Positions 5,763 through 11,844 of a stretch of 11,844 nt of DNA are shown here, one piece after another. The stretch comes from Geodermatophilaceae bacterium (GTDB lineage Bacteria > Actinomycetota > Actinomycetes > Mycobacteriales > Geodermatophilaceae): NCBI GenBank assembly GCA_013696785.1, contig JACCXW010000186.1, positions 1 to 11,844 on the forward strand, in the 5' to 3' direction. The translations under genes were made by a program, and so were the position numbers. The notes under the pieces are model-generated. The model saw only the letters and a program-made list of their open reading frames with translations. It did not search any database and had not been told where the DNA came from. How positions within the stretch are numbered: the stretch's first letter is position 1; each line of letters starts with the position of its first letter.

Positions 5763-7325
5763 TCACTCCCACTCGATGGTGGCGGGGGGCTTGCTGGTCA
5801 GGTCCAGCGTGACCCGGTTGACCTGAGGAACCTCGTTGGTGATCCGGGTGGAGATCCGGGCAAGTACGTCGTAGGGCAGCCGGGTCCAATCCGCGGTCAT
5901 CGCGTCCTCGCTCGACACCGGCCGCAGCACAACCGGATGCCCGTACGTCCGGCCATCACCCTGTACGCCGACCGACCTCACGTCGGCCAACAGAACCACC
6001 GGGCACTGCCAGATCTCCCGGTCCAGGCCGGCAGCGGTGAGTTCGTCCCGGACGATCAGGTCCGCGGCGCGCAGCACGTCGAGTCGCTCTCGAGTCACCG
6101 CCCCGATGATGCGGATTCCCAGGCCCGGCCCCGGAAACGGCTGCCGCCACACGATCGCTTCGGGCAACCCGAGTTGCACGCCGACCCGGCGTACCTCGTC
6201 CTTGAACAAGGAGCGCAGCGGCTCGATGAGCTCGAATTCCAGGTCCGACGGCAGGCCGCCCACGTTGTGATGACTCTTGATGTTCGCCGTACCGGTCCCG
6301 CCTCCGGACTCCACGACGTCGGGATACAGCGTGCCCTGGACCAGGAAATCGACCGACTCACCGTGCGCCGCAGCGTCGCCGACCACGTCCCTGGCGGCCT
6401 GCTCGAAGACTCGGATGAATTCCCGGCCGATGATCTTGCGCTTCTCCTCGGGATCGGCCACCCCGTCCAGAGCGTCGAGGAAGCGGTCGGCGGCGTCGAC
6501 CACCTCGAGCCGGATACCCGTCGCCGCGACATAGTCGCGCGACACCTGTTCAGTCTCCCCGGCGCGCATGAGCCCGTGGTCGACGTAGACACAAGTCAGC
6601 TGGTCGCTGACCGCCTCGTGCACCAGCGCAGCCGCCACCGCGGAGTCCACGCCGCCGGACAGCGCGCAGAGCACGCGCCGGTCCCCGACGCGCTTGCGGA
6701 TCCGGGCCACCTGGTCGTCGACGACGTTGTCCATCGTCCACGACGGCCTACAGCCGGCGATATCGAACAGGAAGCGCTCGAGCACTGCTTGCCCGTGCGC
6801 GGTGTGTCGTACCTCCGGGTGGAACTGCACGCCGGCCATGCGACGGGAAGGGTCCTCGAAGGCCGCCACCGGCGCGCCCTGACTCGTGGCGATCACCTGG
6901 AAGCCGGCCGGGGCGGCCACGCAGGAGTCGCCATGCGACATCCACACCGACTGCTCGACGGGGAGATCCTGCAGAAGAAGGCCGGATGTCGTGACCGTGA
7001 GCGGCGTTCCGCCGTATTCCGACCGGCCGGTGTGCGCGACCTCGCCGCCGAGTGCCTGCGCCATCAACTGGAAGCCGTAGCAGATGCCGAACACCGGTAT
7101 CCCGGCATCCAGCAGTCCGGGCGGGGCCTGCGGCGCCCCCTCGACGTACACCGAGGAGGGTCCACCGGACAGGATGATGGCGCTCGGGTTGCGGGCGAGC
7201 ATCTGCTCGACCGGCTGGTCCGACGGGACGATCTCGCTGAAGACGCGGGCCTCACGTACCCGCCGGGCGATCAGCTGGGCGTACTGCGCGCCGAAGTCGA
7301 CGACAAGAACGGTGTCGAAACCCAC
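5763..7325 (-). CDS. guaA: GMP synthase (glutamine-hydrolysing)
   Basis: 520 residues, full length for the family. Amidates XMP to GMP using glutamine and ATP, the last step of guanylate synthesis, in the cytoplasm. The class I glutamine amidotransferase domain (1-190) carries the catalytic triad C82 (GICYGFQ), H169 and E171 (QFHPEV). The ATP pyrophosphatase domain starts near 200 with the PP-loop SGGVDS (223-228) and includes YVDHGLMR, QGTLYPDVVES and KSHHNVGGLP. The C-terminal dimerisation domain follows (WRQPFPGPGLGIRI, RISTRITNEVPQVNRVTLDLTSKPPATIEWE in two blocks). The GTG at 7325 has a strong Shine-Dalgarno AGGAAGGG (7332-7339) 6 nt upstream and puts the amidotransferase start (DTVLVVDFGAQ) at the proper place. 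A TAAACT -10 box lies at 7351-7356. It is divergent from the acetyltransferase gene; no purine riboswitch-like fold is obvious in the short leader. Confidence 0.98.
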   Translation of the reverse strand: MGFDTVLVVDFGAQYAQLIARRVREARVFSEIVPSDQPVEQMLARNPSAIILSGGPSSVYVEGAPQAPPGLLDAGIPVFGICYGFQLMAQALGGEVAHTGRSEYGGTPLTVTTSGLLLQDLPVEQSVWMSHGDSCVAAPAGFQVIATSQGAPVAAFEDPSRRMAGVQFHPEVRHTAHGQAVLERFLFDIAGCRPSWTMDNVVDDQVARIRKRVGDRRVLCALSGGVDSAVAAALVHEAVSDQLTCVYVDHGLMRAGETEQVSRDYVAATGIRLEVVDAADRFLDALDGVADPEEKRKIIGREFIRVFEQAARDVVGDAAAHGESVDFLVQGTLYPDVVESGGGTGTANIKSHHNVGGLPSDLEFELIEPLRSLFKDEVRRVGVQLGLPEAIVWRQPFPGPGLGIRIIGAVTRERLDVLRAADLIVRDELTAAGLDREIWQCPVVLLADVRSVGVQGDGRTYGHPVVLRPVSSEDAMTADWTRLPYDVLARISTRITNEVPQVNRVTLDLTSKPPATIEWE

Positions 7326-7350
7326 GCCTGACCCTTCCTGGTGTGGGCTC

Positions 7351-7356
7351 AGTTTA
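7351..7356 (-). promoter_or_regulatory. Candidate -10 box for guaA
   Basis: TAAACT on the minus strand is a good TANNNT match, 25 nt before the GTG, leaving a leader of roughly 18 nt that contains the Shine-Dalgarno AGGAAGGG. The leader is too short for a riboswitch. No clear -35 is seen. Confidence 0.55.
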
Positions 7357-7373
7357 GCGACACCCGCCTGCGG

Positions 7374-7379
7374 TACGTT
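7374..7379 (+). promoter_or_regulatory. Candidate -10 box for the GNAT acetyltransferase
   Basis: TACGTT fits TANNNT and would place transcription start near 7386, about 10 nt before the Shine-Dalgarno AGAGGAG at 7396-7402. It overlaps the region where the -35 of the divergent guaA promoter would fall. Confidence 0.4.
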
Positions 7380-7395
7380 CCTGCCTTCGGCGGCC

Positions 7396-7411
7396 AGAGG
7401 AGCACAGACTG
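7396..7411 (+). promoter_or_regulatory. Ribosome binding site with CTG start codon
   Basis: AGAGGAG (7396-7402), spacer CACAGA, then CTG (7409-7411). The spacing is ideal and no standard start codon is available in frame nearby, so this site decides the start of the acetyltransferase gene. A sequencing error or lineage-specific change of ATG/GTG to CTG is the alternative. Confidence 0.6.
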
Positions 7412-8023
7412 TCCATCACCTTTCACACCGTCGCGCCGGAGGACGCGCTCGATCCACGGTTGAGAGCCGACCTGCTGGACACGTGGGTCGGGGTGACCAA
7501 TGCGGGCGGAGCTGTCGGTTTCACCGCACCCGCACCGGTAGCGGCCGTGGAACGGACGTTGGACGCGGTTCTTGCCCGGGTGGCCGACGGTAAGGACGCA
7601 CTCGGTGTCCTGCGTGGCCCGCACACAACAGTGGGAATGGGCCTCCTGGTGAACCGCGACAGCGATGTGTGCCGGCACTGGCGGACCGTCCTGCGGGTGA
7701 TGGTCCACCCGCGCCACCAAGGAGCGGGCGCCGGCGTCGACCTCATGCGGGGCCTTCATCAGCTCGCGCGAGAGCTGGGCCTCGAGCAGTTGCAACTCAC
7801 CGTTCGCGACGGGCATGGCCTCGAGCGCTTCTACGAGCGTCTCGGCTATGCCGTGGTGGGACGGCACCCAGGCGCCGTGCGGGTAGCTCCGGGCGACGAT
7901 CGGGATGAAGTCATGCTCGTCGCCTCACTAGGAGAGGCGGTGGAATCGGTACCGGCCGCGGCTGTCGCAGCGTCGGCGGATACCGCTTCGATGTCTCAGC
8001 CGAGGACCAACTCGACCTTCTGA
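7409..8023 (+). CDS. GNAT-family N-acetyltransferase, probable CTG start
   Basis: 204 residues if read from CTG 7409. GNAT fold: acetyl-CoA binding motif A around VLRVMVHPRHQGAGAGVDLM (RHQGAGAG, Q/RxxGxG/A type), followed by QLTVRDGHGLERFYERLGYAVVG (motif B). The substrate is unknown. No ATG, GTG or TTG occurs in this frame between the stop at 7355 and TTG 7460. CTG 7409 sits exactly 6 nt behind a strong Shine-Dalgarno AGAGGAG (7396-7402), and the intervening codons read SITFHTVAPEDALDPRL, a plausible first strand and helix for a GNAT. Starting at TTG 7460 would drop 17 residues and has no ribosome binding site. The last 28 bp overlap the convergent guaB3 3' end, and the final 29 or so residues (Ala/Ser-rich) form a tail beyond the usual domain end. 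Divergent from guaA. Confidence 0.85.
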   Translation: MSITFHTVAPEDALDPRLRADLLDTWVGVTNAGGAVGFTAPAPVAAVERTLDAVLARVADGKDALGVLRGPHTTVGMGLLVNRDSDVCRHWRTVLRVMVHPRHQGAGAGVDLMRGLHQLARELGLEQLQLTVRDGHGLERFYERLGYAVVGRHPGAVRVAPGDDRDEVMLVASLGEAVESVPAAAVAASADTASMSQPRTNSTF

Positions 8024-9102
8024 AACTCCTTGAGGTCCTTGTAGCCGGTCTTGGCCATGGCCCGCTTCAGGGCGCCGAAGAGGTTCGTCCGCCCGTTCCA
8101 GCCGTCTGCGGGGCCGAAGAGCACCTTGTGCAGCGAACCCGCGGGCGGCACCGGCTCCGAGACGCTACCGCGTGGAAGCCGCGGATGTGCGGCCACGCTG
8201 TCCCAGTACAGGCCCTGGCCCGGGGCCTCCTCGGCCAGGCGCAGCGCCTCTCCGAGCATCACCGCGTCCGCGCCGCAGGCAAGCGCCCGCGCGATCTGGC
8301 CGCTGTCTTCTATCTCGCCGCTGGCAATGACGTGGACGTATCGGCCACCCGTCTCGTCGAGATAGTCCCGCCGGGCCGCGGCGGCATCGACGATGGCGGT
8401 CGCCAGCGGGACCCTGATGCCCAGCACCTCGTCGGTGGAGGAGAAATAGTCCGCGCTGATCCCGACGATGACGCCGGCCGCCCCGGTACGCATCAGGTGC
8501 AGTGCCGTCTGATGGTTCGCGCAGCCACCCACGATCACGGGGATGTCCAGGTCGGCGATGAACTCCTTGAGATTCAACGGTTCGCCGCTGCTGCTCACGT
8601 GCTCCGCCGACACGATCGTGCCCTGGATGACCAGGATGTCGACGCCGGCAGCCAGGATCGTCGGTGCGAGCGCCAGCGTGTGCTGCGGGGAGACCCGCGC
8701 CGCTGTCGTCACCCCGCTGGCCGCGATCTCCTTGATCCGCGCCGTGATCAGGTCCGCCTTGACCGGCTCGGCGTAGATCTCCTGCAGCAGCGGCGTGCTG
8801 GGGGCGTCTGGATCGGCATCCACGATCCGGGCCAGTTGCGGCAGCGGATCGTCGTACCTGGCCCAGAGTCCTTCCGCGTTGAGGACGCCAAGCCCACCCA
8901 GCCGGCCGACCTCTGCGGCCATGGCCGGACTCATGGTCGCGTCGGAGGGTTGTGCGACGAGCGGGATGTCGAAGGTGAACGCGTCGATCTGCCATGCGGT
9001 CGAGACGTCGTCGATGTCGCGGGTACGGCGGGAGGGCACCACGGCGATGTCGGACAGGCCATAGCCCTGGCGGGCGCTCCTGCCCATGCCGATCTCGGGC
9101 AT
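7996..9102 (-). CDS. guaB3: GuaB3 family IMP dehydrogenase-related protein
   Basis: 368 residues, an IMPDH/GMP reductase-type TIM barrel without CBS domains, matching the actinobacterial GuaB3 family in length. The start MPEIGMGRSARQGYGLSDIAVVPSRRTRD (in part) and the block GVDILVIQGTIVSAEHVSSS are characteristic. Aligned by eye to GuaB of this window, the catalytic Cys loop GPGSICTTR is replaced by SADYFSSTD (Cys to Ser221), the DTAHG aspartate by Gln160, and the DGG aspartate by Ser261, so classical IMP oxidation is unlikely. The ATG at 9102 shares its A with the guaB stop (TGATG), giving tight coupling in one operon. The 3' end overlaps the convergent acetyltransferase gene by 28 bp. Biochemical role is uncertain. 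An open frame continues upstream inside guaB but is only a shadow there. Confidence 0.93.
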   Translation of the reverse strand: MPEIGMGRSARQGYGLSDIAVVPSRRTRDIDDVSTAWQIDAFTFDIPLVAQPSDATMSPAMAAEVGRLGGLGVLNAEGLWARYDDPLPQLARIVDADPDAPSTPLLQEIYAEPVKADLITARIKEIAASGVTTAARVSPQHTLALAPTILAAGVDILVIQGTIVSAEHVSSSGEPLNLKEFIADLDIPVIVGGCANHQTALHLMRTGAAGVIVGISADYFSSTDEVLGIRVPLATAIVDAAAARRDYLDETGGRYVHVIASGEIEDSGQIARALACGADAVMLGEALRLAEEAPGQGLYWDSVAAHPRLPRGSVSEPVPPAGSLHKVLFGPADGWNGRTNLFGALKRAMAKTGYKDLKEFQKVELVLG

Positions 9103-10655
9103 CAGCGAGCCGTGTAGTTCGGCGCCTCGACGGTCATGGCGATGTCGTGCGGGTGGCTCTCCTTGAGACCGGCTGCGGTGATCCGGATCAGTCGGGCGGT
9201 GTCGCGCAGCTCCGCGATCGTGCGCGCCCCGCAGAAGCCCATCGCCGCCCGCAGACCGCCGACAAGCTGGTGCACGACGTCCGACAGCGGCCCACGATAA
9301 GGGACCTGGCCCTCGATTCCTTGCGGAACCAGCTTGTCGTCGGACAGCACGTCGTCCTGGAAGTACCGGTCCTTGGAGTACGACCGGGCGCTCCCACGGC
9401 TCTGCATCGCACCGAGTGAGCCCATGCCACGGTAGGACTTGTACTGCTTTCCGTTGATGAAGACCAGTTCCCCCGGGCTTTCCTCCACGCCGGCGAACAG
9501 GCTGCCGAGCATGACCGAGTCCGCGCCGGCTGCGATTGCCTTGGCTATGTCGCCGGAATACTGCACACCGCCGTCGCCGATCACCGGGACGCCGGCCGCC
9601 CGAGCGGCCAGGGCCGCGTCGTAGATCGCCGACACCTGCGGCACTCCGACTCCGGCGACGACGCGGGTGGTGCAGATGGAGCCAGGCCCCACTCCTACCT
9701 TGATGGCGTCGGCGCCGGCGTCGATCAGCGCCTGGGCGCCCTCCCGGGTCGCCACGTTGCCACCTACGACGTCGACCTGGGTGTCCGCCTTGAGCCGGGC
9801 CACCATCTCGAGCACTGCCCGGGAATGACCGTGCGCGGTGTCCACCATGAGTACGTCGACGCCCGCGTCGACCAGCGTCCGAGAGCGCTTGTAGCCGTCC
9901 TCGCCGACGCCGACCGCGGCACCGACCGTCAACCGCCCGTCGGCATCCTTGGTCGCGGCGGGATAGGTCTCGCTCTTCACGAAATCCTTGACGGTGATCA
10001 GCCCGCGCAGCCGGCCGGCGGGATCCACCAGCGGCAGTTTCTCCACCTTGTGCTGCCGTAACAAGACGAGCGCATCGGCGGCGCTGACACCTACCGGCGC
10101 GGTGACGAGCGGCATCGGCGTCATGATGTCGCGGACCAGCCGGGACAGGTCGGTCTCGAAACGCATATCCCGGTTCGTCACGATGCCGAGCAGGACGCCG
10201 GTCTGGTTGACAACCGGTACCCCGGAGATCCGGAACCGGCCGCACAGCTCGTCGACGTGGGCCAGTGTGTCGTCAGGGGCGCAGGTGATCGGGTTGGTGA
10301 CCATGCCTGCCTCGGAGCGCTTCACGAGGTCGACCTGCGCGGCCTGCTCGTCGGCGGCCAGGTTTCGGTGCAGTACGCCGATGCCGCCCTGGCGGGCCAT
10401 CGCGATGGCCATCCGCGCCTCGGTCACGGTGTCCATGGCCGAGGACAGCAGAGGGACGCGCAGGGTGATGGAACGGCTCAGCCGGGTGCCCGTGTCGGCA
10501 TCGCTCGGAATGATGTCCGAGGCGGCCGGCAGCAGCAGGACGTCATCGAACGTGAGGCCCAGCATCGCGAACTTCGCCGGAAGCTCGGGAAGCTCATCGG
10601 AGGCGGGACGGCCCTGCTGCGGTTGCCTGTGGTGCGACGGCTGCGAAGCCGACAT
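9102..10655 (-). CDS. guaB: IMP dehydrogenase
   Basis: 517 residues. Oxidises IMP to XMP with NAD+, the rate-limiting step toward GMP; GuaA encoded nearby performs the next step. N-terminal barrel part begins LTFDDVLLLPAASDIIPSD. A pair of CBS domains spans about 115-235 (TCAPDDTLAHVDEL, RFRISGVPVV, TPMPLVTAPVGVS, KVEKLPLVD) and binds adenine/guanine nucleotides for allosteric control. Catalytic elements: D272 in DTAHG, loop GPGSICTTR with C328, DGGV (361-364), GMGS (410-413), and the mobile-flap dyad R430-Y431 (SKDRYFQ). All are intact. The ATG at 10655 follows GAGAGGGG (10660-10667) by 4 nt. The first 25 residues are polar and probably disordered. First gene of the guaB-guaB3 operon; a TACGAT -10 at 10721-10726 would give a leader of about 58 nt with no evident riboswitch. 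Confidence 0.98.
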   Translation of the reverse strand: MSASQPSHHRQPQQGRPASDELPELPAKFAMLGLTFDDVLLLPAASDIIPSDADTGTRLSRSITLRVPLLSSAMDTVTEARMAIAMARQGGIGVLHRNLAADEQAAQVDLVKRSEAGMVTNPITCAPDDTLAHVDELCGRFRISGVPVVNQTGVLLGIVTNRDMRFETDLSRLVRDIMTPMPLVTAPVGVSAADALVLLRQHKVEKLPLVDPAGRLRGLITVKDFVKSETYPAATKDADGRLTVGAAVGVGEDGYKRSRTLVDAGVDVLMVDTAHGHSRAVLEMVARLKADTQVDVVGGNVATREGAQALIDAGADAIKVGVGPGSICTTRVVAGVGVPQVSAIYDAALAARAAGVPVIGDGGVQYSGDIAKAIAAGADSVMLGSLFAGVEESPGELVFINGKQYKSYRGMGSLGAMQSRGSARSYSKDRYFQDDVLSDDKLVPQGIEGQVPYRGPLSDVVHQLVGGLRAAMGFCGARTIAELRDTARLIRITAAGLKESHPHDIAMTVEAPNYTAR

Positions 10656-10720
10656 CGTTCCCCTCTCGATGGCTGCTGCGGTGAAGAGGCCCTGGGGCGG
10701 TCGGTGTGCGGCGAGATCTC

Positions 10721-10726
10721 ATCGTA
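10721..10726 (-). promoter_or_regulatory. Candidate -10 box of the guaB-guaB3 operon
   Basis: TACGAT on the minus strand is a good TANNNT match, 65 nt upstream of the guaB ATG, in the 154-bp divergent region shared with the DUF5319 gene. No clear -35 at 16-18 nt. Other sites in the region cannot be excluded. Confidence 0.4.
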
Positions 10727-10797
10727 GCGGCCGCTCGGTCCGTCCCAGGGCATCCAGAGCCGGGAGCAGTCGATTCACACCCGCGTGCACGCCCCGA

Positions 10798-10803
10798 TAC
10801 GGT
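10798..10803 (+). promoter_or_regulatory. Candidate -10 box of the DUF5319 gene
   Basis: TACGGT (TANNNT) ends exactly 6 nt before the ATG at 10810, and there is no Shine-Dalgarno, so the mRNA is probably leaderless. Confidence 0.55.
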
Positions 10804-10809
10804 GGCCAC

Positions 10810-11202
10810 ATGAGTGACGATTCCCCGCGGGACCCGTTCCTCGACGACGTGATCGATCCCGCCCACGCCTTGGAGGCGCTGGACGACGACCACGTCCACG
10901 AGCCGTTGTCGCCTGAGGAGCGCGAAGACGCGCTCAACGACCTGGAGGACCTGGAGATATTCCGGGTCCTGCTCGAGCCGTGTGACGTGCGCGGCGTGGT
11001 GGTCGACTGCGGGGACTGCGGTGAGGCGCACTACGTGGGGTGGGATCTCATGCAGGCGAATCTGCGGCAGCTGCTGGACATCGGCGCCACCCGCGTGCAC
11101 GAACCGCCGTTCGATCCGGACCCGCGCGACTATGTGACGTGGGAATACGCCCGCGGCTACGCCGACGGCGTGATGCGGGCTTCGGACATCCCCGAGAACT
11201 GA
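10810..11202 (+). CDS. DUF5319 family protein, acidic with a Cys/His cluster
   Basis: 130 residues, soluble, no signal peptide or membrane segment. The N-terminal half is strongly acidic (DDSPRDPFLDDVIDP, EALDDDHVHEP, EEREDALNDLEDLE). It is followed by a cluster C58-x8-C67-x2-C70-x3-H74 (EPCDVRGVVVDCGDCGEAHY), which could hold a zinc ion, then VGWDLMQANLRQLLDIG and a conserved-looking DPRDYVTWEYARGYADGVM near the C-terminus. The family is conserved in actinobacteria as a neighbour of guaB, divergent from it (compare Rv3412 beside guaB2-guaB3 in M. tuberculosis); its function is unknown. The ATG at 10810 is supported by a TACGGT box 6 nt upstream, implying leaderless translation. A strong hairpin 13 nt after the stop ends the unit. 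Its acidity and size would fit a protein- or polymerase-binding factor, but that is speculation. Confidence 0.88.
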   Translation: MSDDSPRDPFLDDVIDPAHALEALDDDHVHEPLSPEEREDALNDLEDLEIFRVLLEPCDVRGVVVDCGDCGEAHYVGWDLMQANLRQLLDIGATRVHEPPFDPDPRDYVTWEYARGYADGVMRASDIPEN

Positions 11203-11215
11203 CCGGACAGACACA

Positions 11216-11249
11216 TCGGCCCGGCCTCTCTGTGTGAGGGCCGGGCCGA
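11216..11249. terminator. Bidirectional hairpin terminator between the DUF5319 and DUF4331 genes
   Basis: Eleven perfect base pairs between 11216-11226 (tcggcccggcc) and 11239-11249 (ggccgggccga) with a 12-nt loop. It lies in the 63-bp gap between two convergent genes, 13 nt after the DUF5319 stop and 16 nt after the DUF4331 stop on the other strand. There is no long U-tract on either side (CGTATTG and TGTGTCT follow), as is common in high-GC actinobacteria. Confidence 0.85.
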
Positions 11250-11265
11250 CGTATTGCTGCCTCGG

Positions 11266-11844
11266 TCAGTTCTCGTTGACGGTGTTCACACCCTGGTTGT
11301 TCGGCAACCCCAGGTAGGGGAACGTGTCCCTGAACCGGCCGTCGTTGAGGTCGACCTGGTCCCCACCCGCCAGCGCAACGACGGGCCCGGTGATGAAGAA
11401 GCCCTCCAGCGCCTGGATCTCGATGTCCAAAACGTCGTCGAACAGCCGGCGGCCGTTCGGGAAGCCCTGCAGGTCACCTGCCAGCACACCGAGCCGGCTG
11501 GGGTTCTCGGTCGGCGGGATGCTCATGTTCAACCGCAGCATCTCCGAGGGAACAAAGGCAGCCGGGTCGACATCGGCGTTCATCGCCTGGGAGTTCAGGT
11601 CCAGCTGGATCGGTGCCATGTCGTCTTCCTCGCCCAACGAGGCCCAGAAGCCGGTGCCGTCCAACTCGGTGGTCACGCCGGTCAGGAAGATCTCGACCAG
11701 ATCGGTGCGGTTCGCCTCGTCGGCGGTGGTCGGGTCGCCGTCGGTGGTCGGGGCCGGAATGCCGTAGATCGCCTCGATCAGGCGCGGCACCTCCGGATCC
11801 AGCACCCGCTCCAGCACCTGACCGCCCGCCGCGGTGGCGTCATC
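11266..11844 (-). CDS. DUF4331 domain-containing protein, C-terminal part (partial)
   Basis: The last 192 residues are present; the gene continues beyond the right edge. Recognised as the C-terminal end of the DUF4331 family by the block NPSRLGVLAGDLQGFPNGRR followed by LFDDVLDIEIQALEG and the end VDLNDGRFRDTFPYLGLPNNQG, all typical of that family. Upstream it has FLTGVTTELDGTGFW and QLDLNSQAMNADVDPAAFVPSEMLRLNMSIPP in two blocks. The sequence is rich in Asn, Asp, Pro and Gly and poor in Lys and Arg, fitting a secreted or surface protein. Full-length members are several hundred residues and usually carry a signal peptide, which would be outside this window. Biochemical function is unknown. 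It is convergent with the DUF5319 gene and separated from it by a bidirectional terminator. The open frame runs to the last base without a stop, so the GTG at 11817 is internal, not the start. Confidence 0.85.
   Translation of the reverse strand, partial: DDATAAGGQVLERVLDPEVPRLIEAIYGIPAPTTDGDPTTADEANRTDLVEIFLTGVTTELDGTGFWASLGEEDDMAPIQLDLNSQAMNADVDPAAFVPSEMLRLNMSIPPTENPSRLGVLAGDLQGFPNGRRLFDDVLDIEIQALEGFFITGPVVALAGGDQVDLNDGRFRDTFPYLGLPNNQGVNTVNEN

Noticed and set aside
5733..7331. Plus-strand open frame of 532 codons opposite guaA
   Set aside because: Antisense shadow of a fully intact GMP synthase; no ribosome binding site and no recognisable domain.
9103..10245. Upstream extension of the guaB3 frame, giving a 749-codon open frame
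   Set aside because: This part is a shadow frame inside guaB with Arg/Gly/Ala-rich low-complexity sequence; the GuaB3 protein clearly begins at ATG 9102.
10726..10733. GCGGCCGC palindrome in the guaB/DUF5319 divergent region
   Set aside because: A common chance palindrome (NotI site) in high-GC DNA with no further symmetry around it.
10656..10809. Possible guanine or PRPP riboswitch upstream of guaB
   Set aside because: The inferred guaB leader is about 58 nt, and I see none of the conserved purine-riboswitch core or long pairing pattern. The guaA leader is even shorter.
1..11844. Mobile elements, CRISPR arrays, tRNA or rRNA genes, phage or defence genes
   Set aside because: No terminal inverted repeats, transposase-like frames, spaced repeat arrays or tRNA-like cloverleafs were noticed; the genes are chromosomal housekeeping and signalling genes with uniform composition.

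Overview
The window is chromosomal DNA from a high-GC Gram-positive bacterium of the class Actinomycetia. The evidence is strong G/C third-position bias, a mix of GTG and ATG starts, several starts placed right behind a -10 box (leaderless transcripts), and gene neighbourhoods known from that class: pcrA/uvrD1 divergent from a short chorismate mutase, and guaB3-guaB divergent from a DUF5319 gene. I cannot name a genus. The region is mostly core metabolism and envelope signalling. I see no insertion sequence, prophage, tRNA, rRNA or CRISPR array, and no gene-free stretch above 300 bases.

Layout. (1) 1-1252, minus: N-terminal 417 residues of a PcrA/UvrD-type helicase, running off the left edge. 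(2) 1253-1474: divergent promoters, a 25-codon leader ORF containing Phe-Phe-Tyr-Gly-Tyr, and a strong GC hairpin. Together these look like a ribosome-mediated attenuator for the next gene. (3) 1475-2474, plus: a short AroQ-class chorismate mutase and a PIG-L/LmbE-type deacetylase. (4) 2487-5725: an envelope-stress signalling module. A NarL-type response regulator and a PspC-domain histidine kinase (minus strand, 4-nt overlap) are divergent from a PspC/LiaF-like membrane protein and a 67-residue membrane protein (plus strand, 11-nt overlap). (5) 5763-7325, minus: guaA. (6) 7409-8023, plus: a GNAT acetyltransferase that seems to start at CTG. (7) 7996-10655, minus: guaB-guaB3, the two genes sharing one base. 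(8) 10810-11202, plus: a DUF5319 protein, closed by a likely bidirectional terminator. (9) 11266-11844, minus: C-terminal end of a DUF4331 protein, running off the right edge.

How the genes fit together. GuaB (IMP to XMP) and GuaA (XMP to GMP) form the guanylate branch, with GuaB3 as a divergent IMPDH-family paralogue that has lost its active-site residues. Chorismate mutase commits chorismate to Phe and Tyr, matching the aromatic codons in the upstream leader. The two PspC proteins and the regulator probably form one circuit: kinase and possible LiaF-like modulator share an 86-bp divergent promoter region that carries an 8-bp direct repeat spaced by one helical turn.

The strongest candidates for something new are the Phe/Tyr leader-peptide attenuator, the direct-repeat operator of the PspC module, and the CTG start of the acetyltransferase. 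All promoter and RNA-structure calls were made by eye, without folding software or database searches.
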